Part shown: one piece after another, positions 53,552-61,190 of the stretch | Numbering within the stretch: position 1 is the first letter of the stretch | Layout of the letters: each line of letters opens with the position of its first letter | Origin: Clostridiales bacterium | GTDB lineage: Bacteria > Bacillota > Clostridia > Lachnospirales > Lachnospiraceae | Direction: 5' to 3' | Assembly: GCA_022778745.1 (NCBI GenBank) | Contig: JALFSR010000043.1 | Location: 1-61,190, forward strand | Length of the DNA: 61,190 nt | Program-made: the position numbers and the translations under genes | The notes under the pieces: generated by a model | Databases searched by the model: none | What the model saw: the letters and a program-made list of their open reading frames with translations, nothing else | What the model was told of the DNA's origin: nothing

Positions 53552-54165
53552 AGCTCCCTACCTTCTTTCTTTTTCCGTCTTCCTTTGAACAGTGCAGAGA
53601 TTTTTCTAACTAATGCTGGTATTCCTTTTCCGAAAATAACAACATAAAGATTAATAAACAATATGGAAACTCCAAGCATCATCATACCTGCTCCGACCAT
53701 CGTAATACCAACTATTGGAACCACAAAGAGTTTCATAATTCCTGATATCAATATAGAGATACCCCCAACAAAAATAATAATTGTCATGATTCCTACTACC
53801 AGCATCATAATTGATAATAAAATCATCATCGTAATACAAACTGCCAGTAATGCTACTCCAATCGGAATCCAAATCGGAAATGTCAATATTGACAAAATAA
53901 TCCAAAGCCAACTATAAGAAGTTCTCTTCTCTGTCTGACGAAATACATCTGCATCCGTTAAGTTTCCTCCATCAGCAATAAATTTTTCTCTGATTCGCTT
54001 CGCATTTTCTGCTGGGCTTCCAATTACTTGTATCATTTCATCCTCAGTCATATCCGGATGATTTTTGAAATAATTATCAAAATAGTTTAGTGTATCCTCC
54101 CGTTCTTTTTCTGGTAAATCTAACAGCAATAAATTTAATTCATTTAAATAACTGTAACGATTCAT
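53548..54165 (-). CDS. DUF1700 membrane protein
   Basis: A 205-residue protein. Residues 1-60 (LNELNLLLLDLPEKEREDTL) resemble the N-terminal domain of DUF1700/anti-sigma-like membrane proteins that meet a PadR regulator. Four hydrophobic segments follow (about 82-180). The basic tail is KGRRKKKEG. Coupled to DUF4097. The regulator that normally precedes this pair is absent, murE being upstream instead. Confidence 0.88.
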   Translation of the reverse strand: MNRYSYLNELNLLLLDLPEKEREDTLNYFDNYFKNHPDMTEDEMIQVIGSPAENAKRIREKFIADGGNLTDADVFRQTEKRTSYSWLWIILSILTFPIWIPIGVALLAVCITMMILLSIMMLVVGIMTIIIFVGGISILISGIMKLFVVPIVGITMVGAGMMMLGVSILFINLYVVIFGKGIPALVRKISALFKGRRKKKEGREL

Positions 54166-54180
54166 AAAATGATCACCTGC

Positions 54181-55665
54181 TTAACATTCATTATCTAACT
54201 TTAACTCATGAATCACTCGTTTTACAAATTCTGTGTCACTATGTGGATATTTCTTCCCATTTTCTTCCTGATATGTCTCATGACCTAAACCAATAATTGT
54301 AATCATATCCCCTTGTTGTGCATGTTCAATAGCATAACGAATTGCATCTTCACGATTTGGAATAATAATATAGGAACCCGTCGTCTTTGCAAGCCCAACT
54401 TGAATGTCTTTTGCAATAGCATCAAATGTTTCCCAACGATTATGTCCAGCCGTCACAATACTTAAATCTGCAAGTCGTCCGCTCGCCTCGCCCATCTCAT
54501 AACGACGGCTCTTAGAACGATTTCCATCTGCCCCAAACACACATACAATTCGCTTTGGACGGTAGTCTCGCAGTGCTTCCAATAAATTTCTCGTGCTATA
54601 GCCATTATGTGCAAAATCTACACAGACAGAGAACTTATCATTGCGAAATACCATATCAATTCTTCCTTTGATATTCAAATGTGTCAATGCCTGATTGATT
54701 GCTTCTATCGGCACATTGAGATGATCAGCCACACAAATCGCAGCCAATGCATTTCCTACATTAAAATCTCCTGGCATATTAACACAAAAATCTCCACATA
54801 ATCTTCCCTTTACAGAAAATGAAATTCCTGGCTCTTTTTTCGCTCCATCAAAATGCTTCTGATAATTGTATGCAATATAATCGGCATTCTCATCATATCC
54901 AAAAAATTGTACTGGAACGCTGATATGCTCCATAAGAGCTTTTGTGTGCACATCATCTTTGTTCACAAACCCTAATTTGCTATGTTGAATAAGCATTGCC
55001 TTACAATATAAATATTCCGCAAAATCTTTATGTTCATTCGGACCAATATGATCTCCCTCAGAAATATTTGTAAAAATACCATAATCAAACGTAAATCCAT
55101 CTACACGATGCTGCTTCATTCCTTGAGAAGAAACTTCAATTACTGCATGGGTACAGCCTGCCTGCACCATCATATCAAGATACATCTGTACTTCCTGTGC
55201 ATCTGGTGTTGTATTAGAAAGTTCGTACTGCTTGTCTCCAATCACAGCTCCATTTGTACCAAGTGTTCCTGTTTTATATCCCGCTGCTCTTAAAATATCT
55301 GCAAGCATATGGGTACAAGTCGTCTTTCCTTTTGATCCGGTCACTCCGATTGTTATGAGCTTTTCTGCTGGATGTCCATAAAATGCTGCTGCTAAAAGCG
55401 GACTTGCCTTTCTCGTATCCTCTACTAAAATAACTGTGACATTATTTGGAAGTTCCACTTCACGCTCTACAACAATCAGTTTTGCCCCTTTTGCTGCTAC
55501 ATCTGCTACACAGTTATGCGTATCAAATCTCGCCCCTTTAATACACAAAAAGAGATCTCCTTCCTCAACAGTACGATTATCATGAGAAAATCCTGTTATT
55601 TCTTGTTCCAAATCTCCCTGAAGTAATTTATATTCGATTCGTTCTACTAAGTTTTTTACTTTCAT
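54181..55665 (-). CDS. murE: MurE-family Mur ligase, divergent paralogue
   Basis: MurE adds the third residue of the peptidoglycan stem peptide to UDP-MurNAc-Ala-Glu. The 494 residues have the MurE N-terminal domain, the ATP loop TGSKGKTT, and the RVDGFTFDYGIFTNI region. Several standard motifs differ: the DNPR motif that selects meso-DAP is GHNR (407-410), VDYAHTPD is VDFAHNGY, GCGGDRD is GADGNRS, and the RDHLDYHG loop is GDHIGPNEH. The ATP fold is intact, so it is probably active on an unusual substrate or specialised role; whether it is the organism's only MurE cannot be told here. ATG at 55665 behind CCGGAGG. Confidence 0.8.
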   Translation of the reverse strand: MKVKNLVERIEYKLLQGDLEQEITGFSHDNRTVEEGDLFLCIKGARFDTHNCVADVAAKGAKLIVVEREVELPNNVTVILVEDTRKASPLLAAAFYGHPAEKLITIGVTGSKGKTTCTHMLADILRAAGYKTGTLGTNGAVIGDKQYELSNTTPDAQEVQMYLDMMVQAGCTHAVIEVSSQGMKQHRVDGFTFDYGIFTNISEGDHIGPNEHKDFAEYLYCKAMLIQHSKLGFVNKDDVHTKALMEHISVPVQFFGYDENADYIAYNYQKHFDGAKKEPGISFSVKGRLCGDFCVNMPGDFNVGNALAAICVADHLNVPIEAINQALTHLNIKGRIDMVFRNDKFSVCVDFAHNGYSTRNLLEALRDYRPKRIVCVFGADGNRSKSRRYEMGEASGRLADLSIVTAGHNRWETFDAIAKDIQVGLAKTTGSYIIIPNREDAIRYAIEHAQQGDMITIIGLGHETYQEENGKKYPHSDTEFVKRVIHELKLDNEC

Positions 55666-55759
55666 TTGATATCCTCCGGTTTTGTACCTTACTAATTCAT
55701 ATTTTAAATGCATCTGCCTCATCCTTACAGAGCATTTTTATTTTTAACAATTTTCTATA

Positions 55760-55797
55760 CAGCAAAAGGAGTGTCTGGCATTTTCTTAGACACTCCT
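55760..55797 (-). terminator. Terminator of the alpha-galactosidase gene
   Basis: AGGAGTGTCT (55767-55776) pairs with AGACACTCCT (55788-55797), with T residues after it on the minus strand, about 60 bases past the stop. Confidence 0.75.
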
Positions 55798-55855
55798 ATT
55801 ATAAATCGAAATAAATTCTCTTGTCAAATCATATCCGCAAAAAGACTGCATCAAT

Positions 55856-58105
55856 TTATTTGCTGCATTTTACGATATGATACTGAACCGCACCATATTC
55901 CTTTCCGCTGTTCACTGACTGCATTTCTGCACCATTTGGATCTAAGACATTTGGCAATGGAATGCAAATACCCCCGTTCATCAATGCCGCTCCACTATAT
56001 ACTTGCTCTTTTCCATCAATCTGATACAATGCATCTTTTTGTAATCCTTCTGGTTTTACAATCAGAGTAGCTCCATTTGCATAAACTTTTGTAATTACTG
56101 CACTAACTAATGCTTCTGACTGATCTTCACTGACAAATTCCCATGCCGTATAAGTCTGATTTTGGAATGGATTTGTCAAGCGATAATAAGTTCCATTATT
56201 TACAAGATCAAAGTATTTTTTTGCATTTTCTACTTGAATTTTTGTCAAACGTCTTTCTTCTTCCGTAACCTTTGACAAATCTAGCTCATATCCAAATCCG
56301 CCTGCTGCTGATGCCACAACTCCTCTTGTGTGATATGGAACAACACGTCCTGTCTGATGATTTGGAACTGCGGAGACATGTGCTCCTACTGTCGAGATTG
56401 GATAGCAGAATGATGTTCCATATTGGATTTTCAGTCTCTCAATCGCATCCGTATCGTCACTGCACCAAATTTGAGGAGAATAATACAGCATACCTGGATC
56501 AAAGCGACCGCCGCCACCACTACATCCTTCTAATAATAAGTTCGGATAACGCTGCACAATGCGCTCCAATAAATCATACAAACCAAGCATATAACGATGA
56601 TATGCCTGTCCTTGGCTTTCCTTATCTAATATATTAGAATATACATCGCTCATTGAACGATTCATATCCCATTTTACATATTCAATATTTGCACTGTCTA
56701 AAATAGAACAAATCGCATCAAATAAATAATCAATCACTTCTTTGCGTCCCATATCAAGAACAAGCTGATAACGGCTGCGTCCTGGCTTACGATTTGGACA
56801 CTGCAATACCCATTCTGGATGTACACGATATAAATCACTGTCTTCGTTTACCATCTCTGGTTCAAACCAGATTCCAAATTTTAAACCTAATGCATTTACC
56901 TTTTCTACAAAAGGCTTTAAACCGCCTTTTAATTTCTTTGTATTAACAATCCAATCGCCTAAGCCACTGTAGTCAGAATCTCTCTTTCCAAACCATCCAT
57001 CATCCATAACAAGCATTTCAATGCCAAGCTCGGATGCCTGCTCTGCAATATGAAGCAATTTCTCTTCATTAAAATCAAAATACGTTGCTTCCCAGTTGTT
57101 AATCAAAATCGGACGTCTTGTAAGCTGATATTTACCACGACATAAATGATGACGGTAAATTTTATGATACTGATGCGATAATGACTGAAGTCCGTTTTCT
57201 GAATATGACATAACAACCTCTGGCATCATAAAACTTTCCTTTGGCTTTACATTGTAATGGAACTGATAATCTCCAATTCCAATTACAGCACGAGTCTGGT
57301 TCACTTGATCCACTTCAATCTCTGCTGTAAAGTTACCGCTATAAACTAAACTTATTCCATAACATTTTCCATAATGTTCTGTCGCATCTTTGTCGCAAAG
57401 AATAAAGAATGGATTATGATGATGGCTAGATGCACCTCTTGCACTGCTAAGTCTGTGAATACCATGCATTAAGTTTACTCGTTCCATCTGACGTTCCATA
57501 CAATGACGTCCATGGAAATGAATTAAATCAAAATCTTCATACTGAAAATCTAAACATGCTGAAAGTACTCGATTCAATACAATTGCACTTTCTCCATCAT
57601 TAACAATCTTTGCAGCACGTGTAATTACATCATTTTCCTCAAATACACTGTAATATAAAAGCAGTCTTACATCTGAAGCATATTCTTTTAATGTGATGAT
57701 TAATGTCTCCGCCTCATCTTCTGCTGCATACAATGCTGGCATCCCGTCTACTTGATATTTTCCTTTTTTAATGCAATAACTTTCATAACGAAAATCTGCT
57801 GCATAACTGCCATCTGCATGGACAAGTTCCATCGTTGGCACACGATAATCACCAACTCCATATGTTGGATATTCCTGTGGCAATAAGTCCAAAGAAAGTG
57901 TACGATCCGTCAGCGCATCATATGGATTACCACTGAAACCTCTATCTCGATATGATATTAAATATCCCATTTCGTCCTGTTCACAGATCTTTGATCCATA
58001 ATATACATGCAAAAGTATTCCAAGCGGATTTACCTGCATCTGATAGCTAGAATGATTTGTACTCATTGTGAAAATTTTTTTATTTTCGTTAAAAAAAATA
58101 GCCAT
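55856..58105 (-). CDS. Alpha-galactosidase, glycoside hydrolase family 36
   Basis: It releases alpha-linked galactose from raffinose-type sugars and melibiose. The 749-residue protein has the GH36 beta-sandwich, a TIM barrel with the catalytic nucleophile Asp in YVKWDMNRSMSD, the acid/base in CSDDTDA, and EGCSGGGGRFDPGMLY. No signal peptide, so it acts on imported sugars. Together with galK and galT it allows growth on galactosides. A divergent AraC-family gene at 58521 is probably its regulator. The start at 58105 is discussed with the leader hairpin. Confidence 0.95.
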   Translation of the reverse strand: MAIFFNENKKIFTMSTNHSSYQMQVNPLGILLHVYYGSKICEQDEMGYLISYRDRGFSGNPYDALTDRTLSLDLLPQEYPTYGVGDYRVPTMELVHADGSYAADFRYESYCIKKGKYQVDGMPALYAAEDEAETLIITLKEYASDVRLLLYYSVFEENDVITRAAKIVNDGESAIVLNRVLSACLDFQYEDFDLIHFHGRHCMERQMERVNLMHGIHRLSSARGASSHHHNPFFILCDKDATEHYGKCYGISLVYSGNFTAEIEVDQVNQTRAVIGIGDYQFHYNVKPKESFMMPEVVMSYSENGLQSLSHQYHKIYRHHLCRGKYQLTRRPILINNWEATYFDFNEEKLLHIAEQASELGIEMLVMDDGWFGKRDSDYSGLGDWIVNTKKLKGGLKPFVEKVNALGLKFGIWFEPEMVNEDSDLYRVHPEWVLQCPNRKPGRSRYQLVLDMGRKEVIDYLFDAICSILDSANIEYVKWDMNRSMSDVYSNILDKESQGQAYHRYMLGLYDLLERIVQRYPNLLLEGCSGGGGRFDPGMLYYSPQIWCSDDTDAIERLKIQYGTSFCYPISTVGAHVSAVPNHQTGRVVPYHTRGVVASAAGGFGYELDLSKVTEEERRLTKIQVENAKKYFDLVNNGTYYRLTNPFQNQTYTAWEFVSEDQSEALVSAVITKVYANGATLIVKPEGLQKDALYQIDGKEQVYSGAALMNGGICIPLPNVLDPNGAEMQSVNSGKEYGAVQYHIVKCSK

Positions 58106-58110
58106 AATCT

Positions 58111-58150
58111 CTCTTTTCTGAAAATGATTTTATTTTCAGAAATCCTCCTT
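58111..58150 (-). promoter_or_regulatory. Hairpin between SD and start codon of the alpha-galactosidase gene
   Basis: On the minus strand a strong AAGGAGG (58150-58144) stands 38 bases before the ATG, too far to work directly. Between them TTTCTGAAAAT and ATTTTCAGAAA pair perfectly (11 bp, 6-base loop). Folding would bring the SD to about 10 bases from the ATG. A weak AGAGAG nearer the ATG is the alternative SD. Confidence 0.6.
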
Positions 58151-58520
58151 CTTGATTATTTTTATTCTGTTTTATATATTAAAGTCAAAAGATAATCTGA
58201 CCTTATATTTTGCGAAATCTAATGTCATGATGTTAAACTCAAACGATATTTTTATATTCATTATTATATCATTTTCTTTTTTTCATTTATATAGTATACT
58301 AAAATCAAAATATATCATTTTACTTCCAACTCTTATATATTGTTAATTCATAGCACATTATGCTATATTAAATATATTCGTAAAATCCCATTCCATTTCG
58401 ATGGAATGTTTCCATTATTACTGTTAAGCGAATATCCTTCATCCTCTTTAAGGCTTGCTTATAACCCGAATAAGATTTTTCCTTGATTTGGTTAAATACA
58501 TTTTAATTTAGGAGGTTTGT
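58151..58520. other. Divergent control region of aga and the AraC-family gene
   Basis: AT-rich, no gene. It contains a small perfect hairpin CATTCCATttcgATGGAATG at 58389-58408 and the AGGAGG SD of the AraC gene at its right end. Promoters of both genes should be here; only weak matches were found (TTGACT on the minus strand near 58185). Confidence 0.4.
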
Positions 58521-59383
58521 ATGTGGAATTATTGTCTTCCAAATGCACAATTTGTGCTGAAAATGAGTAATTATGTTGATCTTCTTCCTTATCAAATCGG
58601 TTTTGAAAAATGTGCACCAATGCATTTATTTGGACCTGCAAAACGAAATCATTATTTATTGCATTTTATCACAAGCGGAAAAGTACTTATCAAGTAGGAG
58701 AACGTATTTACTCTCTGCATGAAAATCAGGCATTTTTAATCTATCCAGATGTCATCACAACTTACTATGCAGATTCGACTCACCCATGGAGTTATATATG
58801 GATTGAATTTGATGGAGTGCGTGCGCCAAATTTATTGTCAGACTGCGGATTTTCTTTGCATACCCCAATTTATTCAGCGAAAAATGCAGACTGTTTTCAT
58901 GAACTCATTGAATCTCTGCATTATTTTTTGAAATATCCAAATGAGACTTCTGTTAACTTAATTGGTCATTTATATCTTTTTTTGGATTTATTAGTGAAGT
59001 ATTCCGCACATCCTAGAAAATCTAATTTTAGTACAATTCAAGAATATTATATTCAAGAGGCACTGCATTATATAGAACAAAATTATTACAAAAATCTTAC
59101 AATTGAAGAAATAGCTCTTCACTGTGGGCTGACACGCAGTTATTTTAGTAAATTATTTAAGAAATATTTAGATATTTCGCCACAGTTTTTCTTACTGCAT
59201 TATCGTATGGACAAGGCGTGTGAACTGCTGAGCCGTACGTCTTCTCCTGTCAATGAAATTGCAAAGGCAATTGGATATGAAAATCCACTTCATTTTTCGA
59301 GAGCGTTTAAAAATATTTATCAAGTTTCGCCGCGAAGTTACCGCAATAGCCATAAGTTTTATAAAGAGACACCTGAACACTGA
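58521..59383 (+). pseudogene. AraC-family regulator, frameshifted
   Basis: The ATG at 58521 follows AGGAGG and opens MWNYCLPNAQFVLKMSNYVD. The frame ends after FITSGKVLIK. One base is missing near 58680 (GGAAAAGTACTT, where GGAAAAGGTACTT would restore GKGTYQVGERIYSLHENQAF). From there the second frame continues with an AraC ligand-binding cupin domain and a C-terminal double helix-turn-helix (YYKNLTIEEIALHCGLTRSY, then EIAKAIGYENPLHFSRAFKN). It is probably the regulator of the divergent alpha-galactosidase, now broken or misread at a single position. Confidence 0.8.
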
Positions 59384-59447
59384 GAGGCGCTATTTACAAA
59401 GATTCTGGATACACAGACAGTAACTGTACTGACCAAACGCCTCTCAG
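59380..59447. repeat. 10-bp perfect inverted repeat at the AraC stop
   Basis: CTGAGAGGCG (59380-59389) and CGCCTCTCAG (59438-59447) are perfect complements with a 48-base loop that holds a smaller palindrome ACAGTAACTGT. One arm includes the AraC stop codon. No T-run follows on either strand. Confidence 0.55.
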
Positions 59448-59478
59448 CTGTTTATCTACTTATACAAACATATTTTAA

Positions 59479-60792
59479 TTATTTTGATGTCCGATTAATG
59501 AATTCTGCTTGTAATTTAGAGTACATGATTTTTTGGCTGCTATATAATCCGTAGTAGCCAGAAAATACATAGCTGATGCCACAGGCAATACAAAAGAGCA
59601 GAACGTCTGCCGCACCAAATAGTTCGAGTCCTAGCATAATAGATGCGATTGGACAGTTTACTACGCTGCAGAAAAATGCAATCATACCAATTGCTGCACC
59701 AAAGTTCGGGTCAAATCCAAGCAGCGGTGCAGCGACATTTCCGAGTGTTGCTCCAATGAATAGCGATGGTACAATTTCTCCTCCTTTGAATCCAGCACCA
59801 AGTGTTAATGCGGTAAAAATGATTTTTAACAAAAACGCTGCTTTTGGAACATCTGCAGTTAATGCTTGTTCTACCATTTCCATACCTGGTCCATTATATG
59901 TTCGATTTCCAACAAGCAGTGTTGCTGCAATAACAAGAAATCCTCCGACAATAATTCTTTTATATGGATCTTTCAATAATTTTTTATAAATATGGGATGC
60001 GTGGTGCATAGCAGAGCAAAATAAAATGCTGACTAATGCGACGATGATAGATAATCCAATTACTTGAATACAAATAAGTGGTGATAACTCTGGCATTATT
60101 TTTAATGGGAATCGTGTCGGTGCTACATGAAACAATGATGTGATTCCAAATGCAATCGTTGAAGAAATAATACATGGAACAAATGCGCTATAATAAATAA
60201 TTCCAACAGAAATTACTTCCATACTGAAAATCGTAGCAGTGATTGGTGTACCAAACATTGCAGTAAAGACTGCACTCATACCGCACATCATTAAAATTTT
60301 ACGGTCCCGTTCTTCTAGTGAAAGTAAACGCCCAAATTTTGATCCAATACTTCCTCCAATCTGCAATGCAGCACCTTCTCGACCAGATGATCCACCGCAA
60401 AGATGTGTCAAAAGTGTTCCAATAAAAATTAAAGGTGCTGTCCGAAATGCCATAGTTGGTGAATCATGAATGGAATCTAATACCATATTCGTTCCTTTAT
60501 CATCTTCAAACCCACAGCTTCGATAACAAAATACAATAATTACACCTGCTAAAGGCAGCAAATACAATAGCCATGCATGTTCCGCCCGCAATTCTGCGAC
60601 ATACTCCAACAAATGATGAAATACAACACCTACCATTCCGCAGACAGAGCCGACAACAAGAGAACGAAACATCCAATGAATAAAGTATACAATATATTTT
60701 TTTGTTCCTTGAATTTCCCGCTTCATCTCCTCTTTTGCCTGTGCTGTCAGCAGCACTCGTTCTTTTTTTTGTTTGTTTTTATTTTCTCCCAT
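59479..60792 (-). CDS. CLC-family anion channel/transporter
   Basis: A 437-residue protein with about ten membrane helices. The gating motif is GGSSGREGAALQIG (Glu139). KGGEIVPSLFIGA is the third signature. The anion-selecting GSGIP segment of standard CLC proteins reads GTNMV (100-104), as in the fluoride-exporting CLC-F branch, so fluoride export is possible. No fluoride riboswitch was found in the leader, which weakens this. It stands alone, followed downstream by a terminator-poor region. Confidence 0.88.
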   Translation of the reverse strand: MGENKNKQKKERVLLTAQAKEEMKREIQGTKKYIVYFIHWMFRSLVVGSVCGMVGVVFHHLLEYVAELRAEHAWLLYLLPLAGVIIVFCYRSCGFEDDKGTNMVLDSIHDSPTMAFRTAPLIFIGTLLTHLCGGSSGREGAALQIGGSIGSKFGRLLSLEERDRKILMMCGMSAVFTAMFGTPITATIFSMEVISVGIIYYSAFVPCIISSTIAFGITSLFHVAPTRFPLKIMPELSPLICIQVIGLSIIVALVSILFCSAMHHASHIYKKLLKDPYKRIIVGGFLVIAATLLVGNRTYNGPGMEMVEQALTADVPKAAFLLKIIFTALTLGAGFKGGEIVPSLFIGATLGNVAAPLLGFDPNFGAAIGMIAFFCSVVNCPIASIMLGLELFGAADVLLFCIACGISYVFSGYYGLYSSQKIMYSKLQAEFINRTSK

Positions 60793-60845
60793 ATGATTCT
60801 CCTTTGTCGTATTATGGAAAATTTTATTTATTTTTCTTATTTTTT

Positions 60846-60874
60846 AGTATATATGGAAAAAATTCAAGTTGCAA
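60846..60874 (-). promoter_or_regulatory. Promoter of the CLC gene
   Basis: TTGCAA (60874-60869), 17-base spacer, TATACT (60851-60846) on the minus strand. This places the repeat copy at 60901 upstream of the promoter, outside the transcript. Confidence 0.6.
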
Positions 60875-60900
60875 GCAATTTTGTTATAATCCAACTATTT

Positions 60901-61051
60901 GATACCAAGGTCAAAAGGTCTTGCGTTTCATGCTTGCATGAAAAAGCATAATTTTGGGACTCGCAAAACATGAGAAAGTAGCCCGATTAGGGTGAATTTC
61001 GAATGTTTCTAGGATTGCGAGAACACATAGGGCGGAGCAACCCGTAGGTAT
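60901..61051 (+). repeat. Dispersed structured repeat, copy C (near full length)
   Basis: Begins GATACCAAGGTCAAAAGG, contains the perfect hairpin TTTCATGC-tt-GCATGAAA and the 7-bp long-range pair CTCGCAA/TTGCGAG, and ends CCGTAGGTAT. The closing part of the right end seen in copy A (CAT) is replaced by the IS3-type element. A TATAAT box (60885-60890) lies just before it on the plus strand. Confidence 0.8.
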
Positions 61052-61053
61052 GG

Positions 61054-61190
61054 TGTGCTACCCGTCAAGTAGACATTTTAAATATCAAAAGTTTTTTGGC
61101 TTTGGCCGCCCGTAACAGGGCGGCATTTTTATGCAGCTAATATCATTTTTTGATGAAACTCTATTGGTGTCAGCTTTCCAAGTTTTCTTT
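61054..61190 (-). mobile_element. IS3-family (IS150-like) element, right end (runs off window)
   Basis: The boundary is set by TGTGCTACCCGTCAAGTAGA, which resembles IS150-group terminal repeats that begin TG. A hairpin GCCGCCC-gtaaca-GGGCGGC (61106-61125) followed by ATTTTTA on the plus strand lies inside, facing into the element, and would block outside transcription. The transposase end is at 61130. Confidence 0.65.
61130..61190 (-). CDS. IS3-family transposase, C-terminal fragment
   Basis: The last 19 codons on the minus strand read RKLGKLTPIEFHQKMILAA and stop. LGKLTPIEFHQ is the C-terminal signature of the IS150/IS3 OrfB transposase (DDE type). The rest is beyond the window. Confidence 0.75.

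Noticed and set aside
60793-60900. Fluoride (crcB) riboswitch upstream of the CLC gene
   Set aside because: No GGNGATGG or matching pseudoknot arms are present, and the predicted leader is too short.
1-61190. CRISPR array or cas genes
   Set aside because: No regularly spaced direct repeats and no cas-like protein were found; the dispersed repeats are tens of kb apart.

Overview
The window looks like a chromosomal segment of a low-GC Gram-positive anaerobe of the Clostridia, most plausibly Lachnospiraceae. The grounds are gene content and order: a DUF5688 protein, YlmC/YmxH beside nrdR, the hprK-murB-rapZ-whiA-HPr-like cluster, an ATP-type PEP carboxykinase, class II galT, and purine-rich Shine-Dalgarno (SD) sites before nearly every gene. 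Species was not determined. Most genes are on the minus strand, and the 5' side of each minus-strand operon is at its higher coordinate.

Layout. 1-2.2 kb: the N-terminus of an IS607-type recombinase, a YdiB-type shikimate dehydrogenase, a DUF5688 protein and tRNA-Arg(CCG). 2.2-5.9 kb: efp, a YqeG phosphatase, YlmC/YmxH, nrdR, prfC. 6-10 kb: hprK-murB-rapZ-whiA-Crh-like, with one strong terminator at the end. 10-16.4 kb: uvrC, ftsH, clpX and a 53-residue orphan. 16.8-20.1 kb: a small plus-strand XRE regulator, a membrane HtrA protease and an unknown anchored protein. 20.4-24 kb: pckA, a broken mannitol PTS gene, thrC. 24.2-27.1 kb: an MBOAT/DHHW O-acyltransferase pair. 27.4-34 kb: leuB-ilvD-ilvB with a structured leader, hflX, a TPR protein. 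34.3-38.2 kb: ArsR-type regulator, galK, galT. 38.6-41.6 kb: DUF4430 lipoprotein, ECF S component, metallo-hydrolase, mutY. 41.7-47 kb: an accessory stretch with two truncated genes joined at a perfect hairpin, an esterase, a polysaccharide deacetylase and an unrecognised coiled-coil protein. 47-55.7 kb: a 1378-residue double DUF445 protein, an XRE regulator, a free-standing triple alpha-CTD protein, DUF1700/DUF4097 and a divergent MurE. 55.9-61.2 kb: alpha-galactosidase with a divergent frameshifted AraC regulator, a CLC channel and the end of an IS3-family element.

How the genes fit together. HprK with a Crh-like Ser46 protein points to carbon catabolite control. GalK, GalT and the GH36 alpha-galactosidase form a galactoside route. 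LeuB, IlvD, IlvB and ThrC serve amino-acid synthesis.

Most notable signals. (1) A roughly 150-bp structured repeat, gatacc...ggtatc, is present in four copies at different stages of decay, all in one orientation. (2) The thrC leader has two mutually exclusive pairings, one of which would cover the ribosome-binding site. (3) An 11-bp perfect hairpin lies between a strong SD and the start of the alpha-galactosidase gene. (4) The HPr homologue has Glu at position 15. (5) The MurE homologue lacks the DNPR motif. (6) A hairpin scar joins two truncated carbohydrate/hydrolase genes. No CRISPR array, prophage or integrative element was seen.
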